Origin: Rossellomorea marisflavi
GTDB lineage: Bacteria > Bacillota > Bacilli > Bacillales > Bacillaceae_B
Length of the DNA: 64,000 nucleotides
Assembly: GCF_009806575.1 (NCBI RefSeq)
Contig: NZ_CP047095.1
Span: 228,001-292,000 of the forward strand
Reading direction: 5' to 3'
This document shows positions 29,109-38,285 of this stretch, in pieces; within the stretch, counting starts at the first letter, position 1; every line of letters starts with the position of its first letter. Below the pieces are notes generated by a model. That model saw only the letters and a program-made list of their open reading frames with translations. It had not been told where the DNA came from and did no database searches. The position numbers and the translations under genes are program-made.

Positions 29109-29894
29109 ATGAGGATACTGCTCATCAGCTTGACGCTGACTTTTTCTTTGACAACGACGGGGGTTGCAAGGGATATCCTGCCCCTGCCCGCCCATAAAAA
29201 AGAACTTGCCATCGTGATTGATGACCTTGGGAACGATATGGAGGGAACGGAAGATATCCTTGATACAGAGGCGACGCTGACGATTGCTGTCATGCCGTTC
29301 CTGCCGTCTACAAAGAAGGATGCCGAACGGGCTCATGCGAAAGGCCACGAAGTGATTCTCCATATGCCGATGGAGCCGGTGACGGGAAAGGCAAGCTGGC
29401 TTGGGCCCGGGGCGTTGACAACAGACCTGTCGGATGATGAAATCCGAAGCCGTGTGGAGAAAGCAATCCAAGATGTCCCGCATGCCGTGGGGATGAATCA
29501 TCATATGGGTTCGAAGGTGACAGCCGATGAACGCATCATGAGGATCGTCCTCGAAGTATGCAAAAAGCACGGGATGTTTTATCTCGACAGCAAAACAACG
29601 GGGAAAAGCGTCATCCCGAAGCTTGCTGACGAACTGAAGGTGCCGTATCTCGAGAACGGTCTTTTCTTCGATGATGTCTACACGAAGGAGCATATCGGAC
29701 AGCAGGCGACGAAACTTGCCGCTAAACTTGAAAAAGACGACAGCATGGTAGCCATCGGTCATGTCGGTGTAACGGGTACGATGATTGCATCGATGCTGAA
29801 GGACTTCATTCCTGTCTACGAAAAAGAAGCCAATATTGTCCCATTATCCGACCTTATTCCTGAGTATCACTTGATTGATGAAAGCATGCCATGA
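29109..29894 (+). CDS. YibQ-like divergent polysaccharide deacetylase
   Basis: 261 residues with a signal peptide (about 1-20, cleavage near GVARD). The DUF610/YibQ barrel begins ELAIVIDDLGND, followed by LTIAVMPFLP, HEVILHMPMEP, VGMNHHMGSKVT and MVAIGHVG. Asp, His-His and the last His are in the places of the metal site of NodB-type deacetylases. It is probably exported and acts on cell-wall or extracellular glycan; the substrate is unknown. AAAGGAG precedes ATG. Confidence 0.85.
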   Translation: MRILLISLTLTFSLTTTGVARDILPLPAHKKELAIVIDDLGNDMEGTEDILDTEATLTIAVMPFLPSTKKDAERAHAKGHEVILHMPMEPVTGKASWLGPGALTTDLSDDEIRSRVEKAIQDVPHAVGMNHHMGSKVTADERIMRIVLEVCKKHGMFYLDSKTTGKSVIPKLADELKVPYLENGLFFDDVYTKEHIGQQATKLAAKLEKDDSMVAIGHVGVTGTMIASMLKDFIPVYEKEANIVPLSDLIPEYHLIDESMP

Positions 29895-29940
29895 GTTGTA
29901 TGCTGATAGGTGATGAACAATCGGAAGGGGTGTCGATTAC

Positions 29941-30696
29941 ATGAAAATGGCTATTGTGACCGGAGCAACAAGGGGACTGGGCGAAGCAATCGCTTCGGGC
30001 CTGGTGAAAAAAGGGGTCGGGCTCATCAACATATCCCGGCGAGATAATGATAACCTGAAGGCCATGGCCACGGATGCAGGGGTGGCATATTCTTTCCATC
30101 CGTGCGATCTGACGTCTACTGCAGACACGGAGAAGGTATTCAGGGAAGTGGGGGCAAGCGTGTTTTCAAGCGGAGCCGACACGATTTATGTGATTCAGAA
30201 TGCCGGCTTGGTCACTCCGATTAATCCGTCCGGAAAAGTGGATGCCGAGAGCCTGGAAGCGAGTGTGCACGTCAATCTCCTCGCTCCCATGATCGCCTTG
30301 AACGAATTGATCTCTGCGTCTGAAGGAACGGCTGGACAGATGCTGATCGTCAATATCAGTTCCGGTGCCGGCAGCCGGCCCGTCTATGGTTGGAGTACAT
30401 ACTGCTCCACCAAGGCAGGGCTCAATATGCTGACGGAAACCGTGAGCCTGGAGCTATCCGGTTCAGGACGTGATCATAAGGTCATTTCCTTCAGCCCTGG
30501 TGTCATGGATACGGATATGCAGGGAGAAATCCGTTCCTCAGCGAAGGAAGCTTTCGCTGAAGTGGAAAAGTTCAAACGCTATAAGGAAGAAGGGACGCTT
30601 CGCAGTGCAGAAACGGTGGCAGATGCACTCGTCGGGCTGATCACGGGAACAGAAGTGGAAAGCGGCAAACTTTATCACATCAATGACCTTGTATGA
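29941..30696 (+). CDS. SDR-family oxidoreductase, YueD/benzil reductase-like
   Basis: 251-residue short-chain dehydrogenase. It has TGATRGLG at 8-15 for NADP, NAG (as QNAG) in the fold core, catalytic Ser in NISSGAG and YCSTK as the YxxxK motif, and SPGVMDTDMQ after it. It resembles the sepiapterin reductase/benzil reductase branch (B. subtilis YueD). The physiological substrate is unknown. A strong bidirectional terminator follows. Confidence 0.83.
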   Translation: MKMAIVTGATRGLGEAIASGLVKKGVGLINISRRDNDNLKAMATDAGVAYSFHPCDLTSTADTEKVFREVGASVFSSGADTIYVIQNAGLVTPINPSGKVDAESLEASVHVNLLAPMIALNELISASEGTAGQMLIVNISSGAGSRPVYGWSTYCSTKAGLNMLTETVSLELSGSGRDHKVISFSPGVMDTDMQGEIRSSAKEAFAEVEKFKRYKEEGTLRSAETVADALVGLITGTEVESGKLYHINDLV

Positions 30697-30706
30697 TCTG
30701 ACAAAA

Positions 30707-30749
30707 AAAAGCCCCGGGCTCTGGTTGATACCAGCATCCCGGGGCTTTT
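30707..30749. terminator. Bidirectional terminator
   Basis: Twelve-base arms (30707-30718 and 30738-30749) with an inner CTGGT/ACCAG stem sit between the convergent SDR and transporter genes. Confidence 0.92.
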
Positions 30750-30758
30750 CCTGTTGAA

Positions 30759-32075
30759 TTATGATCGTACCGGCTCTGTAGAATGAGCTTTCCTGCGGGT
30801 GAAACGAGGCAGGGCGAATTTGATCGCCACCAGGCCACAAATGGCCGTCAAGATCGGGTAGAATGCATACGGAAGGATGCTCAGTGGCGAAATGCCGGCT
30901 GTTTCTGCTACGAGAAGCATCTGGGCACCGTATGGGATCAGACCCTGGACGGCACATGAGAAGATATCAAGGATACTAGCTGTCTTCCGGTTGTCCACTC
31001 CGTATTCATCACTGATCGATTTGGCAAGGGGCCCGGCAATGATGATGGAGATTGTATTGTTGGCCGTGCAAAGATTCGTGGAAGCCACGAGTCCAGCTGT
31101 AGAGTATTGCGCGCCTTTGGATGAACCGATCTTCCTGGTTACAAGATAGAGAAGCGCCTGGATTCCACCGTTATGACGGATCAGTTCCACCACCCCACCG
31201 ATCAGGATGGATAGGAAGGCGATCTCGCCCATGCCGAGCATGCCATCGGCAATGCTGCCGAAATAGCTGGTCGGTGTGAAGCTTCCGTCGATGAATCCGA
31301 TGATTCCTGATAGAAGGATGCCGCCGAATAAGACGGCAAATACATTCAATCCCGACAGGGCGCCGATGATGACGGCAAGATACGGAAGGATTTTCACGAT
31401 GGAATAGCTTCCGGCGTCGACGGACGACTGGTTGCCGAGCGTCACGAAGAATAGCGCAATGATCGTGATGATGGCTGCAGGCAGGACAATGAAGAAATTG
31501 ACTTTGAACTTATCCTTCATCTCTGTTTTCTGCGTGCGGACCGCCGCGATGGTCGTATCCGAAATGAAGGACAGATTGTCACCGAACATGGAGCCCCCGA
31601 CAACGGTCGCCATGGCAAGAGGAAGGGAGATATCCGTTCCTGAGCTGATTCCTACACCGATAGGGGCAAGGGCCGCAATCGTTCCCATGGAAGTTCCCAT
31701 GGCGAGTGAGATGAAGGCGGCGATCACAAACAGTCCGACAATCAAAAGATTTTCCGGGATGACGGAAAGAGCAAAGTTGACCGTTGAATCAACGGCTCCC
31801 ATTTTTTCAGCCACACCCGAGAAAGCGCCAGCCGATAAGAAGATCAAGACCATGATCATGATATCGAGGTTACCCGCTCCTTTGGCGAAGCGTTCAACCT
31901 TCACATTGAGGCTGTCCTTCCGGTTCATGGCCAGCGCCACGACAGCAGCGATGATGATCGCCACGAGTACGGGGAAGGAATAGAAGTCCCCTGAAATGAT
32001 ACCTGCCCCAAGGAACAGGGCAACGAATATGAGTAATGGTAATAATGCCAGTAGATTGCCTTTTTCCTGATTCAT
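30759..32075 (-). CDS. NhaC-superfamily transporter, probable methionine transporter MetT
   Basis: 438 residues with about eleven membrane helices. Family blocks MGTSMGTIAALAPIG, GGSMFGDNLSFISDTTIAA and NLCTANNTISIIIAGPLA place it in the NhaC superfamily, usually annotated as Na+/H+ antiporter. A SAM-I riboswitch and terminator lie in its leader. NhaC relatives controlled by S-boxes have been proposed as methionine transporters (MetT), so methionine uptake is the better inference than pH homeostasis. Start ATG 32075 follows AAAGGAG; the longer frame runs into the leader terminator. Confidence 0.85.
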   Translation of the reverse strand: MNQEKGNLLALLPLLIFVALFLGAGIISGDFYSFPVLVAIIIAAVVALAMNRKDSLNVKVERFAKGAGNLDIMIMVLIFLSAGAFSGVAEKMGAVDSTVNFALSVIPENLLIVGLFVIAAFISLAMGTSMGTIAALAPIGVGISSGTDISLPLAMATVVGGSMFGDNLSFISDTTIAAVRTQKTEMKDKFKVNFFIVLPAAIITIIALFFVTLGNQSSVDAGSYSIVKILPYLAVIIGALSGLNVFAVLFGGILLSGIIGFIDGSFTPTSYFGSIADGMLGMGEIAFLSILIGGVVELIRHNGGIQALLYLVTRKIGSSKGAQYSTAGLVASTNLCTANNTISIIIAGPLAKSISDEYGVDNRKTASILDIFSCAVQGLIPYGAQMLLVAETAGISPLSILPYAFYPILTAICGLVAIKFALPRFTRRKAHSTEPVRS

Positions 32076-32112
32076 GTTGTGCACTCCTTTTAGATGGTTT
32101 GTTGCGCATAAA

Positions 32113-32271
32113 ATAAAAAACCTCTTCAAATAAGAAGAGGTTTCCATGAAAACGAAACACCCTTCTTATCTTTCAAGCCGGTGGCTTGCTGGATGTGGCA
32201 CAGCACTCTTTTGGTTGAGTCCGCTGCCGAGACATCATAGGGCCAGTCCCTCCGTCTCTCTGGATAAGAAG
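32113..32271 (-). promoter_or_regulatory. SAM-I (S-box) riboswitch with terminator
   Basis: Read on the minus strand, the outer P1 helix is CTTCTTATC (32271 side) with GATAAGAAG (32163 side). The core AGAGAGACGGAGGGACTGG with CTCGGCAGC is the SAM-I signature. A 9-bp terminator (32118-32126/32133-32141) with T tract follows. SAM binding should stop transcription of the transporter gene when methionine is ample. Confidence 0.93.
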
Positions 32272-32489
32272 ATTTTACGTTATGCAGTTATGTTTAAGAT
32301 ACTTACATACTTTAATGGGTTTCATCCTAAATGTCAAACGGGAAAATTTTCATCCGCCTTAAGCAAACGCATTCAAATTTTCATGATGAATTCCGTCGTT
32401 ATTTGAACTGGAATAAATCAGATGCTATAATCAGTTGATGGAAAAATAAGGGGGTGGAAATCCCTCAGCACAACGGGAGAGGTGACCTT

Positions 32490-33092
32490 ATGAAGAAGCG
32501 ATATTGGCTGCTGGCAGTGGGTATGTGTCTGTTACTGGTGGGGTGTTCTCAAGGGAAGGGGAACGGTTCATCAACGTTGACGTTGGAACCGTATGACCTG
32601 AGTGATAAGGAAGAAAAGGTGGTTGCCGCTACAGGGAGAGGTTCCATGTTCTTCTTTACCCTGGATGGAACCCTGGCAAAGGATATGGATCTTGAAAGGA
32701 CCATAGAAGTGTATGAAAAAGGGAAGCTCGTAAGTGATGAGCCGTTCCAATACGACGAAGAAGCGAAAAAGTATAAACACTCCCTGAACTCCTTCGGCAT
32801 GGAAAGCTCGGAAAAGGATCTGAAGATCTTTAATGGGAGCGAAAGCACCTTCATCACTATGGACGAAGACCCCATACCTGAAGAAAGTGGAAGCAGTGCA
32901 TCCTCCTTGTTAACAGAAAAAGTGGAGCTCAAGAAAGATAAGCCTGTGTATATTTACGGAATGGCTATTTCTAAAAACAACGGGGATTCCGTAAGTATTG
33001 GATTGGAAGATGGGAAACCTGTCGGTGGCTTCAAAAAATCTGACAAGGCCTATATCTATAAAATCACCCTGGTGGACCGCAAATCTGAATAA
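32490..33092 (+). CDS. Hypothetical lipoprotein
   Basis: 200 residues with a clear lipobox (LLVGC, cysteine near residue 19) after a basic, hydrophobic signal. The mature part is polar, predicted beta-rich, with no recognised domain. GGGAGAGGTG precedes ATG 32490; an upstream ATG in frame is ignored. Between 32272 and 32489 I see only the riboswitch promoter region of the opposite strand and this gene's leader. Confidence 0.75.
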   Translation: MKKRYWLLAVGMCLLLVGCSQGKGNGSSTLTLEPYDLSDKEEKVVAATGRGSMFFFTLDGTLAKDMDLERTIEVYEKGKLVSDEPFQYDEEAKKYKHSLNSFGMESSEKDLKIFNGSESTFITMDEDPIPEESGSSASSLLTEKVELKKDKPVYIYGMAISKNNGDSVSIGLEDGKPVGGFKKSDKAYIYKITLVDRKSE

Positions 33093-33219
33093 TTTTCAGA
33101 ATAAAGATTATTTTATTAGAATAATAGGTTTTAAATCTTTTGACTGGTGGTACAAGAAAGATATATATCACATACAGGATTCGAGCGTTATCAACTTTCA
33201 TGTAAAAGGGGAGTCTATT

Positions 33220-33492
33220 ATGGATAATACTTTCGTCTACTCAAAAGAATATGCCAATCTTGGCGACATTATAGAATTTAAAAGGAAAAAGCACGTCCTG
33301 CAAGGCGTCGTGACGACCCTCAGGGAGAACACGGTGATCGTGCGCATGGATAAGGAGTCAGCGATGAAGCTTGACCTTCCCGATGATCAAACCGTGGTTG
33401 CCCATAAGAACTATGCCGTCATCGAGCGTGCTGAAAACGGCACGAATCCCGTCTTTGTCTACGATGGCTGGAACAGTGCGTTGAAGGCTTAA
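33220..33492 (+). CDS. DUF2187 (YkvS-like) small protein
   Basis: 90 residues with the KOW-like small beta-barrel pattern of DUF2187: GDIIEFKRKKHVLQGVVTTLRENTVIV. Members are short cytosolic Bacillus proteins of unknown role. AAAGGGGAG precedes ATG 33220. The frame upstream to 32998 overlaps the lipoprotein gene and is not used. Confidence 0.75.
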   Translation: MDNTFVYSKEYANLGDIIEFKRKKHVLQGVVTTLRENTVIVRMDKESAMKLDLPDDQTVVAHKNYAVIERAENGTNPVFVYDGWNSALKA

Positions 33493-33504
33493 ATAGTATA
33501 TAAG

Positions 33505-33545
33505 AAAAATCCCCCGGCGCTAAAATGGGCGTCCGGGGGATTTTT
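33505..33545. terminator. Strong bidirectional terminator
   Basis: Thirteen-base perfect arms (33505-33517 and 33533-33545) with A and T ends follow the DUF2187 gene. Confidence 0.92.
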
Positions 33546-33614
33546 GAGTTGTTCAGGTCATAAGGTGAAGCTTCCAGAAAGATGGTTGTGCAGGTGGTTC
33601 ACCTTCGCCTCGGC

Positions 33615-33869
33615 TCACCGCCGTTTGGCGTAATCCCTGACCATTTCTTCCGTCACGGTCTTTCGCTGGGGGACGACGCCTTGTCTTGCAAGGGCGTTGA
33701 TCTCCTGGGTGAAGTGGTTGATGCGGTCAGTGGTGAATGGCTTTCCGGCTTCGCATAATGTGAGGGCTTCTTCGATGGCCTGTTCCCTCGATTCATCAAG
33801 CTTCATGAACTCCTTCACGAGGCTGTGCTGTTTGCTTGAATGCTTTGTGATGTCCTTGTGTACGCTCAT
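33615..33869 (-). CDS. DUF2533 (YpbS-like) protein
   Basis: 84-residue soluble, helical, charged protein beginning MSVHKDITKHSSKQ, like B. subtilis YpbS. Function unknown. ATG 33869 is eight bases from AGAGGG; a further 19 residues upstream are possible but have no ribosome site. It follows the cls gene in the other direction of reading, 65 bases from the cls stop. Confidence 0.75.
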   Translation of the reverse strand: MSVHKDITKHSSKQHSLVKEFMKLDESREQAIEEALTLCEAGKPFTTDRINHFTQEINALARQGVVPQRKTVTEEMVRDYAKRR

Positions 33870-33934
33870 GCCCTCATCCCTCTTTCGATTGGTATATGTC
33901 TCATTATGCTTGTTTTTTTCTGCCATGGCAATGG

Positions 33935-35383
33935 CTACAGGATCGGGGAAAGGAGGCGGGATATGGACTCCTTGAATTTGATCATGAGCGGACGGCGATG
34001 GTAGTCCTCAAGGGTCAATTCCCTGCTCAGCTTCCGATCTTCCATGAAGGAGCGGCTGAGCTCCCGTGACAGTTTCCGGTCATACAGGAAGGCGTTCACT
34101 TCGAAATTCAGGCGGAAGCTCCTCACGTCGATATTGGCTGTGCCGACCGATGAAAGTTCATCATCCACGACGATCGTCTTCGCGTGGATGAAGCCGTTAT
34201 CGTAAATGAAGATCCTGGCCCCGGCTTTCAATAATTCCCCCACATATGAGTAGGTCGCCCAGTAGACGAACATGTGGTCAGGCTTGTTCGGGATCATGAT
34301 CCGGACGTCCTTCCCGGTCAGTGCAGCGATCCGAAGCGAATCGAGGAGGCTTTCATCCGGGATGAAATAGGGCGTCTGGATGTAGATCGAGTGCTTGGCC
34401 GATGAGATCATCTTCAAGTATCCGTTCTTGATCTGCTCCCATTCTGAATCAGGGCCGGAGGTGACGATCTGGATTCCCGTCGAGCCGCTGAAGGAAGCGG
34501 TCGGGAAGTATTTTCCTTCATATGAGATCTTCCTTGACTTTGTGGCCTGGTTCCAGTCCAGGATGAAGCGTGTCTGCATGGCGAGGGAGGCGCTGCCGAT
34601 CACCCGGAGATGCGTGTCCCTCCAGTAGCCGAACTTCGGATCGAGACCGAGGTATTCATCGCCGACGTTGAAGCCTCCCACGTACCCCACTTTTCCGTCG
34701 ATGATGACGAGTTTACGATGATTCCGGTAGTTGAGGCGCAGGTTTACAAATGGGATCTTCGACGGGAAGAAGACTGCGACTTCTCCACCCACTGCCGTCA
34801 GATGCCTGAAAAAACGGGGTCTCGTCCGTCTCGAACCCATCTCATCGTACAGGATCCGGACTTCAAGACCCTGTTTTGCCTTTTCGATGAGCTTCTCCAC
34901 GATTTTTTTGCCGAGCTGATCTTTTTTGAAGATATAATATTGAATATGAATATGGCTCCTTGCCTGTTCGATGTCACGCAGGAGAGCTTCGAACTTCTCC
35001 TGACCGTCTGTATAGACCGTGACATCATTGTCCTGGGTCAGCAGGGCGTCGTTGTTGATGAGGTGCATATAGATGAGGTCCTGATGGGGAGAAATTTCTC
35101 TGTGCCTGAAAGGGAGGGAACGTTCCCTCAACGACCGGGTCTGTTCAATCAGGAGGTCCTCGATTCCGATCTTTTTGATTCCTTCCCAGTCGAAGAGGCG
35201 TTTCCTGGTCATGTTTTGTCCGAAAATCAAATAAAGGATGAAGCCGAGATAAGGAATATAAAAGAGAACCATGAGCCAAGCCCACGTCGCCCCGGCATTT
35301 CTCCGTTCAAGGAAGACGATGATGGAAGCGAGCACCAGGTTAAAGAAGAATAAAACCCCTAAGAGGATGGAAAGAATGTGCAT
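33935..35383 (-). CDS. cls: Cardiolipin synthase
   Basis: 482 residues, the usual length of Bacillus ClsA. Two N-terminal membrane helices are followed by two phospholipase D domains with HKD motifs: HRKLVIIDGKVGYVGG and HAKTIVVDDELSSVGTANID. It joins two phosphatidylglycerols to cardiolipin at the membrane. Start ATG 35383 follows AAGGAG; the longer frame starts six codons earlier. Confidence 0.93.
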   Translation of the reverse strand: MHILSILLGVLFFFNLVLASIIVFLERRNAGATWAWLMVLFYIPYLGFILYLIFGQNMTRKRLFDWEGIKKIGIEDLLIEQTRSLRERSLPFRHREISPHQDLIYMHLINNDALLTQDNDVTVYTDGQEKFEALLRDIEQARSHIHIQYYIFKKDQLGKKIVEKLIEKAKQGLEVRILYDEMGSRRTRPRFFRHLTAVGGEVAVFFPSKIPFVNLRLNYRNHRKLVIIDGKVGYVGGFNVGDEYLGLDPKFGYWRDTHLRVIGSASLAMQTRFILDWNQATKSRKISYEGKYFPTASFSGSTGIQIVTSGPDSEWEQIKNGYLKMISSAKHSIYIQTPYFIPDESLLDSLRIAALTGKDVRIMIPNKPDHMFVYWATYSYVGELLKAGARIFIYDNGFIHAKTIVVDDELSSVGTANIDVRSFRLNFEVNAFLYDRKLSRELSRSFMEDRKLSRELTLEDYHRRPLMIKFKESISRLLSPIL

Positions 35384-35469
35384 GCTTTTTCTCCTTTTCA
35401 AACCAACTAATGGTAATATATTGTAGTGTACGAGTTATAGTATGTCCGGATCAGAAAGAAGGTGAACAG

Positions 35470-36567
35470 ATGAAGTATGCTTTCATACGGACGATGCTGA
35501 TGGCGGGTCTCTGGGCGTTTTGGATAACAGAAGCCTATACGGGTCTTGAATCCCTTATCACCCTCATCGTTCTGTCTGCCTTATCCATCGCACTGTTCTT
35601 CTTGGTGCCGTTGATGAAAATCCCCCAGATCAGCTATATGCTTCAGCTGCTTTTGGTGATGGTCGGAACCATCATCACCCATTATACACCACTCATCATG
35701 TGGGCCGTCGTGTTCCTGATCCACATGGAAGCTGCAGTCACACTAAGGAGGGATCAATTTCGGCAGAGTCTGTTTGCAACGGCCGCCTTCTTGATCGTGG
35801 TGGCGATTTATTCTTATCCTATCACCGATTATGAAATATGGATCATCGTGTTCTTTTTCCTCTTTTCTACTTATAAGGTAAATGAGGACCGACTGGAAAG
35901 CAAGGAGCAACGGAAGCTCTATGAACAGTTATTGGGAGAATACAGAAACTTGAAGCGCCTGCAATACGTGACGGAGCAACATTCCAAGGCCGAGGAGCGT
36001 ACCAGGATCGCACGTGATATCCATGATTCTGTCGGTCACAAACTGACGGCCCTCCTCATGCAGATCGAGATGTTGTCGATCCAGAATGGGAAGGAAGGAT
36101 ATCGAGATCTTAAGCGTCTTGCCGTAGATAGCCTGGAAGAGACGAGGGAAGCAGTAAGAACACTGAAGGATGGGGAACTGTCGGGTATCCAATCCGTCCT
36201 CCAGCTTGTCAGGAAGCTAGAATCAGAGAGTCATATCCAGATCCAGCTCACTACCCGACAGGGGATCCTCTCCTCAAGGTTTACGAATGAACAGAATGTC
36301 GCCCTTTACAGAAGCATTCAGGAGGGCGTGACGAATGCCATGAGACATGCTCATGTAAGAGAAATACGCGTGACCCTCGGAAAGACGGCACAGGGGCACG
36401 CAAGCTTGGTCATCGTGAACAATGTGAAAGATCCGGTCCCGTTCAAACCGGGATTCGGCCTGACGAATATGAGGGAACGACTTGAGAAGATCGGGGGTCG
36501 GCTTGACGTCCAACAGACCGATCGTGAGTTCTCTTTGACTATATCATTTCCTATAGAGGAGGCGTAG
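35470..36567 (+). CDS. Sensor histidine kinase, LnrJ-like
   Basis: 365 residues. About five membrane helices (5-135) form the sensor, followed by a HisKA_3 phosphoacceptor helix (IARDIHDSVGHKL, phospho-His) and a HATPase with VTNAMRHAHV and GFGLTNMRERL. GAAGGTGA precedes ATG 35470. Partner is the response regulator five bases downstream. Gene order kinase-regulator-ATPase-permease-permease equals lnrJK-lnrLMN of B. subtilis, which senses and exports linear polyenes. Confidence 0.85.
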   Translation: MKYAFIRTMLMAGLWAFWITEAYTGLESLITLIVLSALSIALFFLVPLMKIPQISYMLQLLLVMVGTIITHYTPLIMWAVVFLIHMEAAVTLRRDQFRQSLFATAAFLIVVAIYSYPITDYEIWIIVFFFLFSTYKVNEDRLESKEQRKLYEQLLGEYRNLKRLQYVTEQHSKAEERTRIARDIHDSVGHKLTALLMQIEMLSIQNGKEGYRDLKRLAVDSLEETREAVRTLKDGELSGIQSVLQLVRKLESESHIQIQLTTRQGILSSRFTNEQNVALYRSIQEGVTNAMRHAHVREIRVTLGKTAQGHASLVIVNNVKDPVPFKPGFGLTNMRERLEKIGGRLDVQQTDREFSLTISFPIEEA

Positions 36568-36571
36568 CCAG

Positions 36572-37204
36572 ATGAAAAGGATCATGATTGTAGAAGATCA
36601 GGGCATCGTCCGCCAGGGTCTGAAGATGATGATCGAGCAGGATCCCGCCTTTAAGGTGGTCGCTGAAGCCTCTAACGGAAGAGAGGCTTTGGAGAAGATG
36701 GACCTTCATGCTCTGGATCTGATCCTGATGGATATCAGGATGCCTGAGATGAACGGAATCGAAGCGACAAGGGCCATCAAAGCAGGTTGGCCCCAGGTGA
36801 AGGTCCTGATGCTCACAACCTTCAACGATGACGAATATGCCATGCAGGCGTTGAAGGAAGGGGCCAATGGATTCCTCCTGAAGACCTCGGACGGGGAGCA
36901 GCTCCTGCACTCTGTCCACAGCTGCCTGAATGGAGGGATGACGATTCACGATGAAGTGGCGGCGAAAGTGGTCCCCCGCCTTCTTTCCACCCGGAAGGAA
37001 ACGCCACCGACCCATTCCCTCACGCCCAGGGAACTGTCCATTACGAAGCTTGTGGGTGAAGGGAAGACGAATAAGGAGATTGCCGATCAGCTTTTCTTAT
37101 CGGTGGGTACAGTGAAAAATCACATCTCCCAGATCCTGCAGAAGCTGGAGCTGAGGGATCGAACCCAGCTCGCTATCTATGCAGTGCGGCATGATATTGC
37201 CTGA
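36572..37204 (+). CDS. NarL/LuxR response regulator, LnrK-like
   Basis: 210 residues. The receiver domain has its phospho-acceptor Asp in LILMDIRMPEMNG and the conserved Lys in FLLKTSD. The LuxR helix-turn-helix is at the C-terminus (LTPRELSITKLVGEGKTNKEIADQLF, VGTVKNHISQIL). It probably activates the ABC operon that starts 136 bases downstream. Confidence 0.9.
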   Translation: MKRIMIVEDQGIVRQGLKMMIEQDPAFKVVAEASNGREALEKMDLHALDLILMDIRMPEMNGIEATRAIKAGWPQVKVLMLTTFNDDEYAMQALKEGANGFLLKTSDGEQLLHSVHSCLNGGMTIHDEVAAKVVPRLLSTRKETPPTHSLTPRELSITKLVGEGKTNKEIADQLFLSVGTVKNHISQILQKLELRDRTQLAIYAVRHDIA

Positions 37205-37206
37205 GG

Positions 37207-37228
37207 CCGGTTATCCGGTCTTTTTTTA
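37207..37228 (+). terminator. Short terminator after the response regulator gene
   Basis: GGCCGG and CCGGTC flank a TTAT loop, followed by a T tract. It would separate constitutive kinase-regulator transcription from the induced exporter genes. Confidence 0.65.
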
Positions 37229-37294
37229 TGGAAAATATGACGGAGGTCATGGGTGGAGGGGGATGGTTGTGACAAAGGTAAGTGTAAGGTGCAC

Positions 37295-37330
37295 CCTCCT
37301 TCCAATAAAATGAATGTATAAAGAAGGAGG
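37295..37330 (+). promoter_or_regulatory. Inverted repeat that can mask the lnrL-like ribosome site
   Basis: CCTCCTTC (37295-37302) is the exact complement of GAAGGAGG (37323-37330), which is the ribosome binding site of the ATPase gene. The 20-base loop would hold the site closed if both arms are on the transcript. Confidence 0.45.
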
Positions 37331-37339
37331 CGGTTCACT

Positions 37340-38272
37340 ATGTTGGAAGCCGTGGAGCTGACAAAACATTTCAAGAAGAATAAGGTCGTGGACGGATTGA
37401 ACCTGTTCATCGAGAAGGGAGAAACGGTCGGATTGCTTGGTCCGAACGGAGCCGGGAAGTCCACGACGATCTCGATGATCTCGACCCTCATCTCACCGAC
37501 CGATGGAGATGTGAGGTTGAAGAATGAGAGCGTCCTGAGAAATCCTCAGCCCCTCAGGGAAGTACTCGGTGTCGTCCCTCAGGAAATCGCCCTATACACG
37601 GACCTCACGGCAAAGGAGAACCTGGAATTCTTCGGGAGGATCAACCATCTGAAAGGGAGCCTCCTGAAGGAACGGGTGAACCAGGTGTTGGACCAGATCG
37701 GGCTGACCGAGCGGAAGAATGATATCGTCAAAACCTTCTCAGGAGGTATGAAAAGGCGGCTGAACATAGGTGTCGCCCTTCTCCATGAGCCGGAAATCCT
37801 CATCATGGATGAACCGACCGTCGGGATCGATCCCCAGTCAAGGAGCTATATCCTGGAGCAGGTCAAGAGACTCAATCAGGAGAAGGGCATGACCATCATC
37901 TATACGAGTCATTACATGGAGGAAGTGGAGTTCCTATGCGACCGGATCTATATCATGGATAAAGGCCATATCATCGCCTCGGGTACAAAAGAGGAGATCA
38001 AAAGCATCCTTTCTTCTGAATCCACGATTGTGATCAAACTGGAGAAGATGGTGCCTTCCTTCGCTGAAGGCCTCTCTGCCATCCCATCCGTCATGAACGT
38101 GACGTCTTCGGAGAAGGAAATCGTGATGGTGATCCCAAAAGAACAGAATCTGTTCAATCAGGTATTCCAGCTTGCTGAGGATACCGGTGCCGTGATCCTG
38201 TCCATTGATCGAAAAATACCGACGCTTGAGGATGTTTTCCTCCATTTGACCGGTCGGGCATTACGGGATTGA
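37340..38272 (+). CDS. ABC exporter ATP-binding protein, LnrL-like
   Basis: 310 residues with Walker A GPNGAGKST, Q-loop VPQEIAL, signature FSGGMKRRLN, Walker B ILIMDEPTVGIDP and H-loop TSHYMEEVE. It is a DrrA-type exporter ATPase with a C-terminal extension. It works with the two following permeases. Confidence 0.9.
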   Translation: MLEAVELTKHFKKNKVVDGLNLFIEKGETVGLLGPNGAGKSTTISMISTLISPTDGDVRLKNESVLRNPQPLREVLGVVPQEIALYTDLTAKENLEFFGRINHLKGSLLKERVNQVLDQIGLTERKNDIVKTFSGGMKRRLNIGVALLHEPEILIMDEPTVGIDPQSRSYILEQVKRLNQEKGMTIIYTSHYMEEVEFLCDRIYIMDKGHIIASGTKEEIKSILSSESTIVIKLEKMVPSFAEGLSAIPSVMNVTSSEKEIVMVIPKEQNLFNQVFQLAEDTGAVILSIDRKIPTLEDVFLHLTGRALRD

Positions 38273-38285
38273 GGAGGAGTAGAAG

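Noticed and set aside
34610-35353. 247-residue frame opposite cls
   Set aside because: Antisense of the conserved cardiolipin synthase; composition typical of a shadow.
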